A DNA stretch of 64,000 bases from Ferribacterium limneticum (GTDB taxonomy: Bacteria; Pseudomonadota; Gammaproteobacteria; Burkholderiales; Rhodocyclaceae), in assembly GCF_020510565.1 (NCBI RefSeq), contig NZ_CP075189.1, positions 2,464,501 to 2,528,500 of the forward strand. Reading direction: 5' to 3'. Position 1 is the first letter of the stretch, and the number at the start of each line of letters is the position of its first letter. This document shows, piece by piece, positions 55,141-62,960 of the stretch. A program made the translations under genes and the position numbers. A model generated the notes under the pieces. The model was given only the letters and a program-made list of their open reading frames with translations. It was not told the DNA's origin and ran no database searches.

Positions 55141-56429
55141 GCAACGCCCTGGCCATCGCCGGCGTCACCGCCGTCATCAAGGACCTGCTCGACTCCGGGA
55201 TGATCGACCAGGCCATCACTGACGCCATGGGAGCCGGTGTCGTTGTCAGCGCGCGGGCGCCCGACACGATCCCTCTCGACGATGCCGACGGCCCTCAGCT
55301 CAATCTATTTCTCCATCAGGTCACGCCGAACGCCGCATTGCGAAATGCCGCCCTGCCGTCGCGCGATGCCACCGGCAACCGCAGTACCAACCCGCCGCTG
55401 GCCCTTGATCTGCACTACCTGTTGACCGCTTACGGCCGGGCCGAATTGCAAGCCGAGGTGCTGCTCGGTTACGCCCTGCAACTCCTGCATGAAACCCCCG
55501 TACTGCCGCGCGCCGCCATCCGACGGGCCCTTAACCCGGCCGTCATCGATGGCGCCGCCCTGCCCGCCATTTACCATAGCCTGCGCGGTGCCGATCTCGC
55601 GGAGCAGGTCGAACTGCTCAAAATAACCCCCTCCGCGCTCAGTACCGAAGAAATGTCCCGACTCTGGTCGGCCCTGCAGGCGCACTACCGCCCCACCATC
55701 GCCTTCCAGGTCTCGGTCGTACTGATCGAGTCCAGCAAATCAGCACGCAGCCCCTTGCCGGTCCTCAGCCGCGGCGAGACCGACCCGGTCTCGAAGCGCG
55801 AACGTGGCGTGCTGGCCTTCAGCGGCCTGACCCCGCCCCTGCCCACGCTGGAGGCGGTCGTTCCGGCGGGTCGCCAGCCAGTCGCTGTGCCTGGCGGCGA
55901 AGTGAGGCTCGAAGGACATCATCTCGATGGCGTAGACCGACAGGTCACCTTCAGCCTCGCCTCCTTCCAGATCAGCCGCAGTGTTCCCGTCATCAGCGGC
56001 AGTTCCGCCAAGGTCAGCCTCATCGTCCCGAACGACCTGCCGGTCGGTCTCTACCGCATCGAACTATCCGTTCAAGGTCTTGGCGACGCTCAGGCCCGCC
56101 GCACCAACCAGTTACCACTGGCGCTGGCCCCCCAAGCTGTGTTGCCGCCTTTCAACGCCACCCGCAACGGCGCCGCCGTGACGCTCGTCCTGGATGTCGC
56201 GCCACCCGTACGCGCCGGCCAGACTGCCGCCCTGATCCTCGGCGAACGCGAAATCGCCGCCGAGCAATTCACCGCCACCACCAGCCGGCTAACGTTCAAG
56301 ATCGCCGACGCACCGGAGGCCGGCAGCACCCATCTGGTACGCCTGCGGGTCGATGGTTTCGAAAGCCCGATCATCGACCGCATGGCAACGCCGACTGCCT
56401 ATCTCGACCGCCGGATCACCCTGCCATGA
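55137..56429 (+). CDS. DUF4255 tail-terminator-like protein
   Basis: A 430-residue protein. Residues 1-190 are a DUF4255 domain (MSNALAIAGVTAVIKDLLDSGM, LNLFLHQVTPNAALRNAALPSRD, LALDLHYLLTAYG, LLGYALQLLHETPVL), which in Afp/PVC particles forms the tail cap or terminator. Residues 215-430 add beta-sandwich, IPT-like repeats (PGGEVRLEGHHLDGVDRQVTF), an extension not always present. Overlaps both neighbours by four bases. Confidence 0.88.
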   Translation: MSNALAIAGVTAVIKDLLDSGMIDQAITDAMGAGVVVSARAPDTIPLDDADGPQLNLFLHQVTPNAALRNAALPSRDATGNRSTNPPLALDLHYLLTAYGRAELQAEVLLGYALQLLHETPVLPRAAIRRALNPAVIDGAALPAIYHSLRGADLAEQVELLKITPSALSTEEMSRLWSALQAHYRPTIAFQVSVVLIESSKSARSPLPVLSRGETDPVSKRERGVLAFSGLTPPLPTLEAVVPAGRQPVAVPGGEVRLEGHHLDGVDRQVTFSLASFQISRSVPVISGSSAKVSLIVPNDLPVGLYRIELSVQGLGDAQARRTNQLPLALAPQAVLPPFNATRNGAAVTLVLDVAPPVRAGQTAALILGEREIAAEQFTATTSRLTFKIADAPEAGSTHLVRLRVDGFESPIIDRMATPTAYLDRRITLP

Positions 56430-58393
56430 ACGCCCCGCTCGCCCAGGACTGGACCATCGCCAACCAGCAACTGCTGGTCGCCGAATTCACGCGGCTCAAG
56501 CAACGACTGCAAGCAGCAAACGGCAAGGCCATGCCGAACCAGACCGACCCGCTGCCGGCCATTGCCGAAGCCCGTCTGGCGCTGCGCAGCGAAGGCGCCA
56601 TTGACTGGCTGAGTAGCGCCTTCGGGCTTTCCACCTTCGAGCGCGACTTGCTGCTCCTCTGTGCCGGTTTCGAAATGGATGGCGAACTGGCCAGCATCTG
56701 CAGCGCGGCCCAAGGCAAGGACTGCCGGCCGTCGATCAGCTTCAGTCTGGCGCTAAACGCCCTTGATGCTCCGCACTGGAGTGCCCTGACGCCGCAACGC
56801 CCGCTACGCCGCTGGCGTCTGCTCGAAGTCGACGACAGTACCGGCCTGGCCGCCGGGCGCTTGCGCATTGACGAACGGATACTGCATTTCCTCGGCGGCA
56901 TCAATGAGCTGGATACCCGTCTCGTCCACCTGCTGCGCCCGGCACGCAGCCTGCCACAGCAGGCCGCCACGCATGCCGCGACGACGCGCGCAGTGCTTGC
57001 TACGGTCAACCGGGAAAATGAGACAAAAACAGAAATCCCCATCGTCATCCTCGAAGGCGACGACCCGGCCGCGCAGGAAGACATTGCCGCCCGCGTCGCC
57101 GAAACCCTCGGCCTGCAATGCCTGACACTGCTGGCCGAAGACATACCGCCCGGCGCCGAAGAACGGTCGGCACTGATCACCCTCTGGCAACGCGAAGCCA
57201 CGCTGCTCGGCACCGCCCTGCTCGTGGTCATCGCCGATCCCGGTTCGTCAGCCAGCGATGCGGCCCACGCCCTGCTCGAACGGGTCGGCGGCCTCTGTCT
57301 GGTTGCCTCCCCGACGGCACCGGCGCTGACCACACTATCCCTGCGCCACCCCGTCAACAAGCCGGACAGCAGCGAACGCCGCCAGTTGTGGATAGATGCC
57401 CTCGGTTCAGCCCGCGCCGTCCCCGAACTGGAGCGCGCCGCCAGCCATTTCCGTCTCGGCAGCCAGTCTGTCCAGAGCATCGCCCATGCCTTGCGCAGCA
57501 CGCTGGCCATGCCTGCCGATGGCGCCGACACAGCGAGCCTGACGCCACTGTGGGACGGGTGCCGGCAAGCAAGCCGCGGCGGCCTGGACAAGCTTGCCCA
57601 ACGGCTCGACGCCAAGGCCAGCTGGGACAGCCTGGTGTTGCCGGAAGCCCAACTCGCCATGCTGCGCCAGATCGCCGCCCACCTGCGCCAGCGCTTCAAG
57701 GTACAGGAAGAATGGGGGTTCGCCGCCCAGGGCAATCGCGGACTGGGTCTGGCCACCCTGTTCGCCGGTGAAAGCGGCACCGGCAAGACGCTGGCCGCCG
57801 AAGTGCTGGCCCATACGCTGCAACTTGACCTCTTCCGCATCGATCTGTCGGCGGTCGTCAGCAAATACATCGGCGAAACTGAAAAGAACCTGCGCAAGGT
57901 CTTTGATGCCGCCGAGGATTGCGGTGCCATCCTGCTTTTCGACGAAGCCGATGCCCTGTTCGGCAAGCGCACCGAAGTCAAGGACAGCCATGACCGCCAT
58001 GCCAATATCGAAGTCAGCTACCTGCTGCAGCGAATGGAGGCCTACCACGGGCTGGCCGTCCTCACCACCAATCTCAAATCCAGCCTCGACCCGGCTTTCC
58101 TGCGCCGCCTGCGTTTCGTTGTGCACTTCCCCTTCCCCGATCAGGCCCAGCGCCTGGCCCTGTGGCAGCGCGTCTTCCCGGCCGCCACGCCAACCCGCGA
58201 CCTGGATCTCGACAAGCTTTCCCGCCTCTCGATGACCGGCGGCAGCATTCGCAACATCGCGCTTAACGCCGCCTTCCTCGCCGCCGATGCCGGCGAACCG
58301 GTGACCATGCGCCACCTGCTGCAGGCCGCCCATGCCGAGGCATCCAAACGCGAACGGCCACTGGCCGATGCCGAAACGCGAGGCTGGGCATGA
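56426..58393 (+). CDS. eCIS AAA+ ATPase
   Basis: A 655-residue ATPase of the kind always found in eCIS loci (Afp15-like). The C-terminal AAA module has Walker A GESGTGKT (Lys454), Walker B LLFDEAD (D506-E507), sensor 1 LTTNLKSSLDPAFLRRL and an arginine finger. The N-terminal 400 residues are an extra ATPase-like or adaptor domain. It probably assists assembly or cargo loading. Repeat copy 15 encodes residues 191-204 (ATVNRENETKTE). Confidence 0.93.
   Translation: MNAPLAQDWTIANQQLLVAEFTRLKQRLQAANGKAMPNQTDPLPAIAEARLALRSEGAIDWLSSAFGLSTFERDLLLLCAGFEMDGELASICSAAQGKDCRPSISFSLALNALDAPHWSALTPQRPLRRWRLLEVDDSTGLAAGRLRIDERILHFLGGINELDTRLVHLLRPARSLPQQAATHAATTRAVLATVNRENETKTEIPIVILEGDDPAAQEDIAARVAETLGLQCLTLLAEDIPPGAEERSALITLWQREATLLGTALLVVIADPGSSASDAAHALLERVGGLCLVASPTAPALTTLSLRHPVNKPDSSERRQLWIDALGSARAVPELERAASHFRLGSQSVQSIAHALRSTLAMPADGADTASLTPLWDGCRQASRGGLDKLAQRLDAKASWDSLVLPEAQLAMLRQIAAHLRQRFKVQEEWGFAAQGNRGLGLATLFAGESGTGKTLAAEVLAHTLQLDLFRIDLSAVVSKYIGETEKNLRKVFDAAEDCGAILLFDEADALFGKRTEVKDSHDRHANIEVSYLLQRMEAYHGLAVLTTNLKSSLDPAFLRRLRFVVHFPFPDQAQRLALWQRVFPAATPTRDLDLDKLSRLSMTGGSIRNIALNAAFLAADAGEPVTMRHLLQAAHAEASKRERPLADAETRGWA
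56997..57036 (-). repeat. dispersed core repeat, copy 15 (in AAA+ gene)
   Basis: Minus orientation: ATTTCTGTTTTTGTCTCA, then TTTTCCCGGTTGACCGTAGC. Core perfect; the left half contains the same T-rich block. Frame kept open. Confidence 0.8.
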
Positions 58394-58677
58394 ACAAGAT
58401 TCACCTCCACATCGATCAGCTAAGTCTGCCGGGCTACACCCCGGCCGAGCGTCGCGCCTTCATCGCTGCCCTGGAAAAAGAACTGGTTCGTCGTACAGGC
58501 GCGGTAGGTGGCCAGACATGTCAGATCGAGTCCCGCAGCAAACTACAAATCAGCACAGCGAGCTCGCTACCTGCAGCCCAGGCAGCTGCCATCGGACGCG
58601 CCCTGATGCCGGCATCGAGCGAAGCAAAGAACCCCATGGGCCCAAGCCGCCCGCCGGGAACCGACAAATCACGTTGA
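58390..58677 (+). CDS. small eCIS-associated protein
   Basis: A 95-residue protein, start overlapping the ATPase stop by four bases. The first 35 residues (MNKIHLHIDQLSLPGYTPAERRAFIAALEKELVRRT) are a strand plus helix seen in short proteins of many eCIS clusters; the rest is Ser/Ala/Pro-rich. Function unknown. Confidence 0.68.
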   Translation: MNKIHLHIDQLSLPGYTPAERRAFIAALEKELVRRTGAVGGQTCQIESRSKLQISTASSLPAAQAAAIGRALMPASSEAKNPMGPSRPPGTDKSR

Positions 58678-58689
58678 GGAGAGCGTGCC

Positions 58690-59667
58690 ATGGCTACCAT
58701 GACAGCAGCACCGCAAGCCGAACGCCAGACGAAAACCCCAGCCAAGGGACGCACCCTGTTACGCAAGTGTGCCTGCGGCGGCAGCAAGCAAACTGACGAT
58801 GACCAACGCAAGTCGCTGCTTCTCCAGCGCAAGGCACAATCCCAGATTGACGACGAACACGCCCCGGCGGTGGTCGAACAAGCCTTGCGTAGCGGCGGGG
58901 AAGCGCTCCCCGACGAAGTGCGCGAGCATTTTGAAAGCAGTTTCGGCCACAGCTTCAGCCAGGTGCGCATCCATACCGACGGCCTGGCCGCCCGGTCGGC
59001 CAGAGCCGTTGGTGCGCGTGCCTTCACGGTCGGCTCCGACATCGTTTTCAACAGCAGCGAGTTCCAGCCGAACAGCCCGTCGGGGCGCCATCTGATCGCC
59101 CATGAACTGACCCATGTCGTGCAGCAGTCGGCCATGCCGGCAAATGGCGGCGCACTCAAAATCGGGCGGACTGATTCAGGCTTTGAGCGTGAAGCTGACC
59201 GCATTGCCGATCGCGTCAGCAATTCGCTCCCCCCTGTTTTTTCCACCAAGCGGGGCCAAACCAACGCCCTCCCACGCACTTCAGTCGGGGGCATCAGCGC
59301 TGCCCCTGCCGCCATTCAACGGGTAGGCGAATGCGCCGGAAAAGTCGGTTCGAATTGCAATGGCACCCGCTGTACTACCGCGACTGGCCGGCGCGGGATG
59401 TGTCAATGGGGCGGTATCACATACGGTTGCAACTGCCGCGATCAGTCCGGTGATGAATCAGGTGTAGCACGCGTCCGAGAACTACTGCCTGCCTGGTTGT
59501 TTGCCTTGCTCTCCGCTGCGGCCATCGCTGCCATCGCCGCTTGTTTCATTAGCGGCGTCTGTGAAGCGGGGGCCATTGTCGCTGCTGCCGGCGCAGCCAC
59601 TGCTGCGCTGGTGATCGGCATCCTGCGCGCGGCCGGCGTAACCGTGACCGAAGACGGTGGAGCATGA
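58690..59667 (+). CDS. DUF4157 (eCIS core domain) protein, candidate payload
   Basis: A 325-residue protein. A Cys-rich N-terminal tag (RKCACGGSKQTDD) precedes DUF4157 (about 55-160) with the zinc-protease-like helix HELTHVVQQ (His138, Glu139, His142) and a second conserved helix FEREADRIADRV. Residues 212-265 are Cys-rich (about seven Cys), then 272-315 are hydrophobic and Ala/Gly-rich (LLPAWLFALLSAAAIAAIAACFI...AAAGAATAALVIGI), like a membrane-inserting hairpin. DUF4157 is associated with toxins loaded into eCIS tubes. The C-terminal part has no recognisable enzyme motif. Confidence 0.85.
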   Translation: MATMTAAPQAERQTKTPAKGRTLLRKCACGGSKQTDDDQRKSLLLQRKAQSQIDDEHAPAVVEQALRSGGEALPDEVREHFESSFGHSFSQVRIHTDGLAARSARAVGARAFTVGSDIVFNSSEFQPNSPSGRHLIAHELTHVVQQSAMPANGGALKIGRTDSGFEREADRIADRVSNSLPPVFSTKRGQTNALPRTSVGGISAAPAAIQRVGECAGKVGSNCNGTRCTTATGRRGMCQWGGITYGCNCRDQSGDESGVARVRELLPAWLFALLSAAAIAAIAACFISGVCEAGAIVAAAGAATAALVIGILRAAGVTVTEDGGA

Positions 59668-60317
59668 GCGGCCCACTTTCCGCAAAGCTTCTGCGCGGCG
59701 GCCTGATCCTGATCGACCCGGCCAGCGGCGCCGTGCAGCGGGTCATTTCGCTGCAGTACAACCCGGAAACGCTGACCCGAACGCTGCAACCGCAGGCCAC
59801 CGAATCGGGCGGCCCGTTTTCCGAACCCTTGCGCCTGAAAGGCCCGCCAACCGAAACCTTCAAGCTCGAAGCCGAAATCGACGCCACCGATCAGCTGGAA
59901 TTCCCCGACCAGCATCCGAAGACCGTGTCATCCGGCATCCACCCGCAACTGGCGGCGCTGGAAACCATCGTTTATCCGGACAGCGACACCCTGATCCAGA
60001 ACAACACGCTGCTCAGTCTCGGCACGCTCGAAATCGCTCCGACGGTGGCGCCGCTAACCCTCTTCGTGTGGAGCAAGGAACGGGTGGTGCCGGTGCGCAT
60101 CACCGATTTTTCGATTACCGAAGAGGCGTTCGACAGCGCGCTGAACCCCATCCGCGCCAAGGTTTCGCTGAGCCTCAAGGTCCTCCATGTCGGCGACCTC
60201 GGTTTCAACGACAAGGGCGGCCATCTCTATATGGTTTATCAGCAGCGCAAGGAACGCCTGGCGGCCGATGCCGGCCTCGGCAGCCTTGCTTCGCTGGGAT
60301 TGAGTGGATTGCCATGA
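59664..60317 (+). CDS. CIS tube/baseplate adaptor protein
   Basis: A 217-residue protein of the contractile injection system tube-protein family (Afp7 N-terminal-like): LISLQYNPETLTRTLQP-type start, RLKGPPTETFKLEAEIDATDQLEFP and FSITEEAFDSALNPIRAKVSLSLKVL. It connects tube and hub. In many loci it carries a C-terminal LysM; here the LysM part is a separate gene directly after it (ATGA overlap). Confidence 0.88.
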   Translation: MSGPLSAKLLRGGLILIDPASGAVQRVISLQYNPETLTRTLQPQATESGGPFSEPLRLKGPPTETFKLEAEIDATDQLEFPDQHPKTVSSGIHPQLAALETIVYPDSDTLIQNNTLLSLGTLEIAPTVAPLTLFVWSKERVVPVRITDFSITEEAFDSALNPIRAKVSLSLKVLHVGDLGFNDKGGHLYMVYQQRKERLAADAGLGSLASLGLSGLP

Positions 60318-60631
60318 GCATCGAACGCTTCCCGCCCAACAGCCGCTACAACGGCGTCGCCACGGCTGAACTGGCTGGCCCGGATGGCGAAAAGATCGTC
60401 TATCTGCGCCGCCGCTTCATCCCCGACCCGGCGACGCTGGTCACCGTCGGCGAAGTTCAGGTCCAGGGCGGCGACCGCCTCGACCGGCTGGCCGCGACCA
60501 ATCTCGGCGACCCGATCCAGTACTGGCGCATCGCCGACGGCAATGGCGCCCAGGTGCCGTCCGATCTGGAACATCCCGGCGACACACTGCGCCTGACCCT
60601 GCCGGCCGGCCTCGGAGGCGGCGGTGCTTAA
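60314..60631 (+). CDS. LysM-like baseplate protein
   Basis: A 105-residue protein. SRYNGVATAEL at the start, then a LysM-like fold (QGGDRLDRLAATNLGDPIQYWRIADGN, LEHPGDTLRLTLP). Similar to T4 gp53-type LysM baseplate parts. Overlaps the genes on both sides (four and eight bases), so it is coupled with them. It probably anchors the baseplate hub. Confidence 0.82.
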   Translation: MSIERFPPNSRYNGVATAELAGPDGEKIVYLRRRFIPDPATLVTVGEVQVQGGDRLDRLAATNLGDPIQYWRIADGNGAQVPSDLEHPGDTLRLTLPAGLGGGGA

Positions 60632-61751
60632 GGGCATCCACCTGACGCTACTGGTCGGCCCGGGCGTCCCGATCCCGGCCCCGAAGCCGCTGATGGACGC
60701 GCTGGAAAGCGTCGAGGTCACCTCGTCGGCCGATACGCCGAGCGGCTTCCAGCTCAGTTTCGTCGTCGACAACCGCTCGCCGCTGCATACCCTGCTGCTC
60801 GTCGCCGGCGGCCAGGTGCCGTGGTTGCGCGTCATCCTCGTCGCCACCATGAACAGCCTGCCGACGGTGCTCATGGACGGCCTGATCACCCGCCAGGAAA
60901 TCACCGGCGCCAACGAACCCGGCCAGAGCCGGCTGACCATCACTGGCGAAGACCTGACGGTGGCGATGGACAAGCAGGACATGAGCGGCCTGCCCTACCC
61001 TGCGATGCCGCCGGCCGCCCGCGTCGCGCTGATCGTCGCCCGTTACGGCCTGTACGGCATGCTGCCGATCATTATCCCGTCGCTGTTTGAGGACATCCCG
61101 ATCCCGGTCGAGCGCATCCCGACGCATGAAGGCACCGACCTCGCCTACATCCGCGCGCTGGCCAAGGAAGCCGGCCACGTCTTCTACATCGAACCCGGCC
61201 CGCTGCCCGGCGCCAACGTCGCCTACTGGGGGCCGGAGATCCGCCTCGGCCTGGTCCAGCCGGCGCTCAATCTCGGCATGGACGTGCATAGCAACGTCGA
61301 TTCGCTGTCCTTCGCGGTCAACCAGTCCGGGGCCGAACTGCCCATCGTTTTCATCCAGAACCCGATCACCAAGTTTCCGATCCCGCTGCCCATCCCCGAT
61401 GTCAGCCTGGCCAACCCGCCGCTCGGCCTGATTCCGCCGATGCCCAAGAGCCTCAAGCTGATGAAGGAAACGGCCAAGCTGTCGCCCATCGCCGCCCTCG
61501 GCAAGGGACTGGCCGCGGCGGCTGGCTCGTCGGCCGATGCGGTGACTGGCGACGGCAGCCTCGACGTACTGCGCTACGGCCATGTATTGAAAGCCCGCCA
61601 GCTGGTCGGCGTGCGCGGCGCCGGCCTGTCCTTCGACGGCCTTTACTACGTCAAGAAAGTCAGCAGCAAGCTGAAAGCCGGCGAGTTCAAGCAAAGCTTT
61701 TCACTGGCCCGCAACGGCCTGATCTCAACCCTTCCCCTGGTGCCGGCATGA
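60624..61751 (+). CDS. gpD/gp27-like spike hub protein
   Basis: A 375-residue hub protein resembling phage late control D or the N-terminal half of VgrG: PSGFQLSFVVDNRSPLHTLL, LTITGEDLTVAMDKQD, GTDLAYIRALAKEAGHVFYIEPG, YWGPEIRLG and a C-terminal part (GLYYVKKVSSKLKAGEFKQSFSLARNG). GTG start at 60624. The spike protein follows with a four-base overlap. Confidence 0.9.
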   Translation: MLKGIHLTLLVGPGVPIPAPKPLMDALESVEVTSSADTPSGFQLSFVVDNRSPLHTLLLVAGGQVPWLRVILVATMNSLPTVLMDGLITRQEITGANEPGQSRLTITGEDLTVAMDKQDMSGLPYPAMPPAARVALIVARYGLYGMLPIIIPSLFEDIPIPVERIPTHEGTDLAYIRALAKEAGHVFYIEPGPLPGANVAYWGPEIRLGLVQPALNLGMDVHSNVDSLSFAVNQSGAELPIVFIQNPITKFPIPLPIPDVSLANPPLGLIPPMPKSLKLMKETAKLSPIAALGKGLAAAAGSSADAVTGDGSLDVLRYGHVLKARQLVGVRGAGLSFDGLYYVKKVSSKLKAGEFKQSFSLARNGLISTLPLVPA

Positions 61752-62263
61752 CTGAAAAAACACGCCATTACGGCAAGTTCCGCGGGGTCGTGCTCAACAA
61801 CATCGACCCCATGCAGATGGGACGCATCCAGGTCCAGGTGCCCGACGTCCTCGGCCCGACGCTGTCCTCATGGGCCATGCCCTGCGTCCCATTTGCCGGC
61901 ATCCAGAGCGGCGTCTTCGTCCAGCCACAGGTCGGCGCCGGCGTCTGGGTCGAGTTCGAGCAGGGCGACGCCGACTATCCGATCTGGGTCGGCGGCTTCT
62001 GGGGCTCGGCCGCCGAAGTGCCGGCCCTGGCCCTGGCCGGGCTGCCGGTGTCGCCGAGCATCGTCATGCAGACCGGCAACCAGAACACGCTGATGATCTC
62101 CGACCTGCCCGGCCCGACCGGCGGCATCCTGCTCAAGACGATGACCGGGGCGATGATCTCGATCAGCGAAATCGGCATCACCATTTCCAACGGCCAGGGC
62201 GCCACCATCATGCTCACCGGCCCGACGGTGAATATCAACAACGGCGCCCTGACGGTCATCTGA
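61748..62263 (+). CDS. baseplate spike protein gpV/gp5 (OB fold)
   Basis: A 171-residue spike: YGKFRGVVLNNIDPMQMGRIQVQVPDVLGP and the QPQVGAGVWVEFEQGDADYPIWVGGFWG block are the OB-fold domain of gpV/VgrG, and the C-terminal ISNGQGATIMLTGPTVNINNGALTV forms a short beta helix. It carries the PAAR tip. Confidence 0.93.
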   Translation: MTEKTRHYGKFRGVVLNNIDPMQMGRIQVQVPDVLGPTLSSWAMPCVPFAGIQSGVFVQPQVGAGVWVEFEQGDADYPIWVGGFWGSAAEVPALALAGLPVSPSIVMQTGNQNTLMISDLPGPTGGILLKTMTGAMISISEIGITISNGQGATIMLTGPTVNINNGALTVI

Positions 62264-62275
62264 ACGGAGACAACC

Positions 62276-62599
62276 ATGCCCGGATTCCTCCTTCACCTCG
62301 GCGCCACCGTCCTCTGTGCCCACGGCGGCCAGGCCACGCCCAGCGCGCCCAACCCGCGCGTGCTGCTCTCCGGCCAGCCGGCCACCACAATGGGCCCACC
62401 CTACATGATCGCCGGCTGCGCCATGCCGCCACCGACTGCCGGCAACGGCCCCTGCGTCACCGGCCAGTGGCTGATGGGCGCGACTCGCGTTTTGATCGGC
62501 GGCCAGCCGGCACTGCTCCAGGCCTCGCCCTCGATCTGCGCGCCAACCGGCACACCGATGACGGTCGCCGTGACGCAGACGCGCGTGATGGGAACCTGA
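62276..62599 (+). CDS. PAAR-like spike tip protein
   Basis: A 107-residue protein with repeats of short strands and Cys/His residues (ATVLCAHGG, IAGCAMPPP, GPCVTGQW), matching DUF4280/PAAR-like tips in eCIS that bind a metal at the apex. RBS GGAG upstream; 13 bases after the spike gene. Confidence 0.85.
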   Translation: MPGFLLHLGATVLCAHGGQATPSAPNPRVLLSGQPATTMGPPYMIAGCAMPPPTAGNGPCVTGQWLMGATRVLIGGQPALLQASPSICAPTGTPMTVAVTQTRVMGT

Positions 62600-62600
62600 A

Positions 62601-62960
62601 ATGAACCTCCACTTTCCCTTCCAGCCCGACCAGCGCGGCCGCAGCGGCGAGGCCGACAACGACGCGCATCTGCGCGACATGATCGAACAGGTGTTGTTCA
62701 CCGTCCCCGGTGAACGCGTCAATCGGCCCGATTTCGGTTGCGGCCTGCTGCAACTGGTCTTCGCGCCGAACAGCGACACGCTAGCCGCCGCCGTCCAGAT
62801 GACGGTGCACAGCGCGCTGCAGCAATGGCTGGGCGACCGCATCGTGGTCGAAGGCGTCAATGTCGAGCACGACGAAGGCACGCTGGCCGTCGATGTCCAG
62901 TACATCGTCCGCCGGGGCCAGGAGCGCAGGCTGACCCGATTCACCCGGGGTGCGCCATGA
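62601..62960 (+). CDS. gp25/GPW baseplate wedge protein
   Basis: A 119-residue gp25-like protein. HLRDMIEQVLFTVPGERVNRPDFGCGLLQLVFAPN is the diagnostic block; a GPW/gp25 family member that links the sheath to the baseplate. One base after the PAAR gene and overlapping the following gene (ATGA). Confidence 0.93.
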   Translation: MNLHFPFQPDQRGRSGEADNDAHLRDMIEQVLFTVPGERVNRPDFGCGLLQLVFAPNSDTLAAAVQMTVHSALQQWLGDRIVVEGVNVEHDEGTLAVDVQYIVRRGQERRLTRFTRGAP

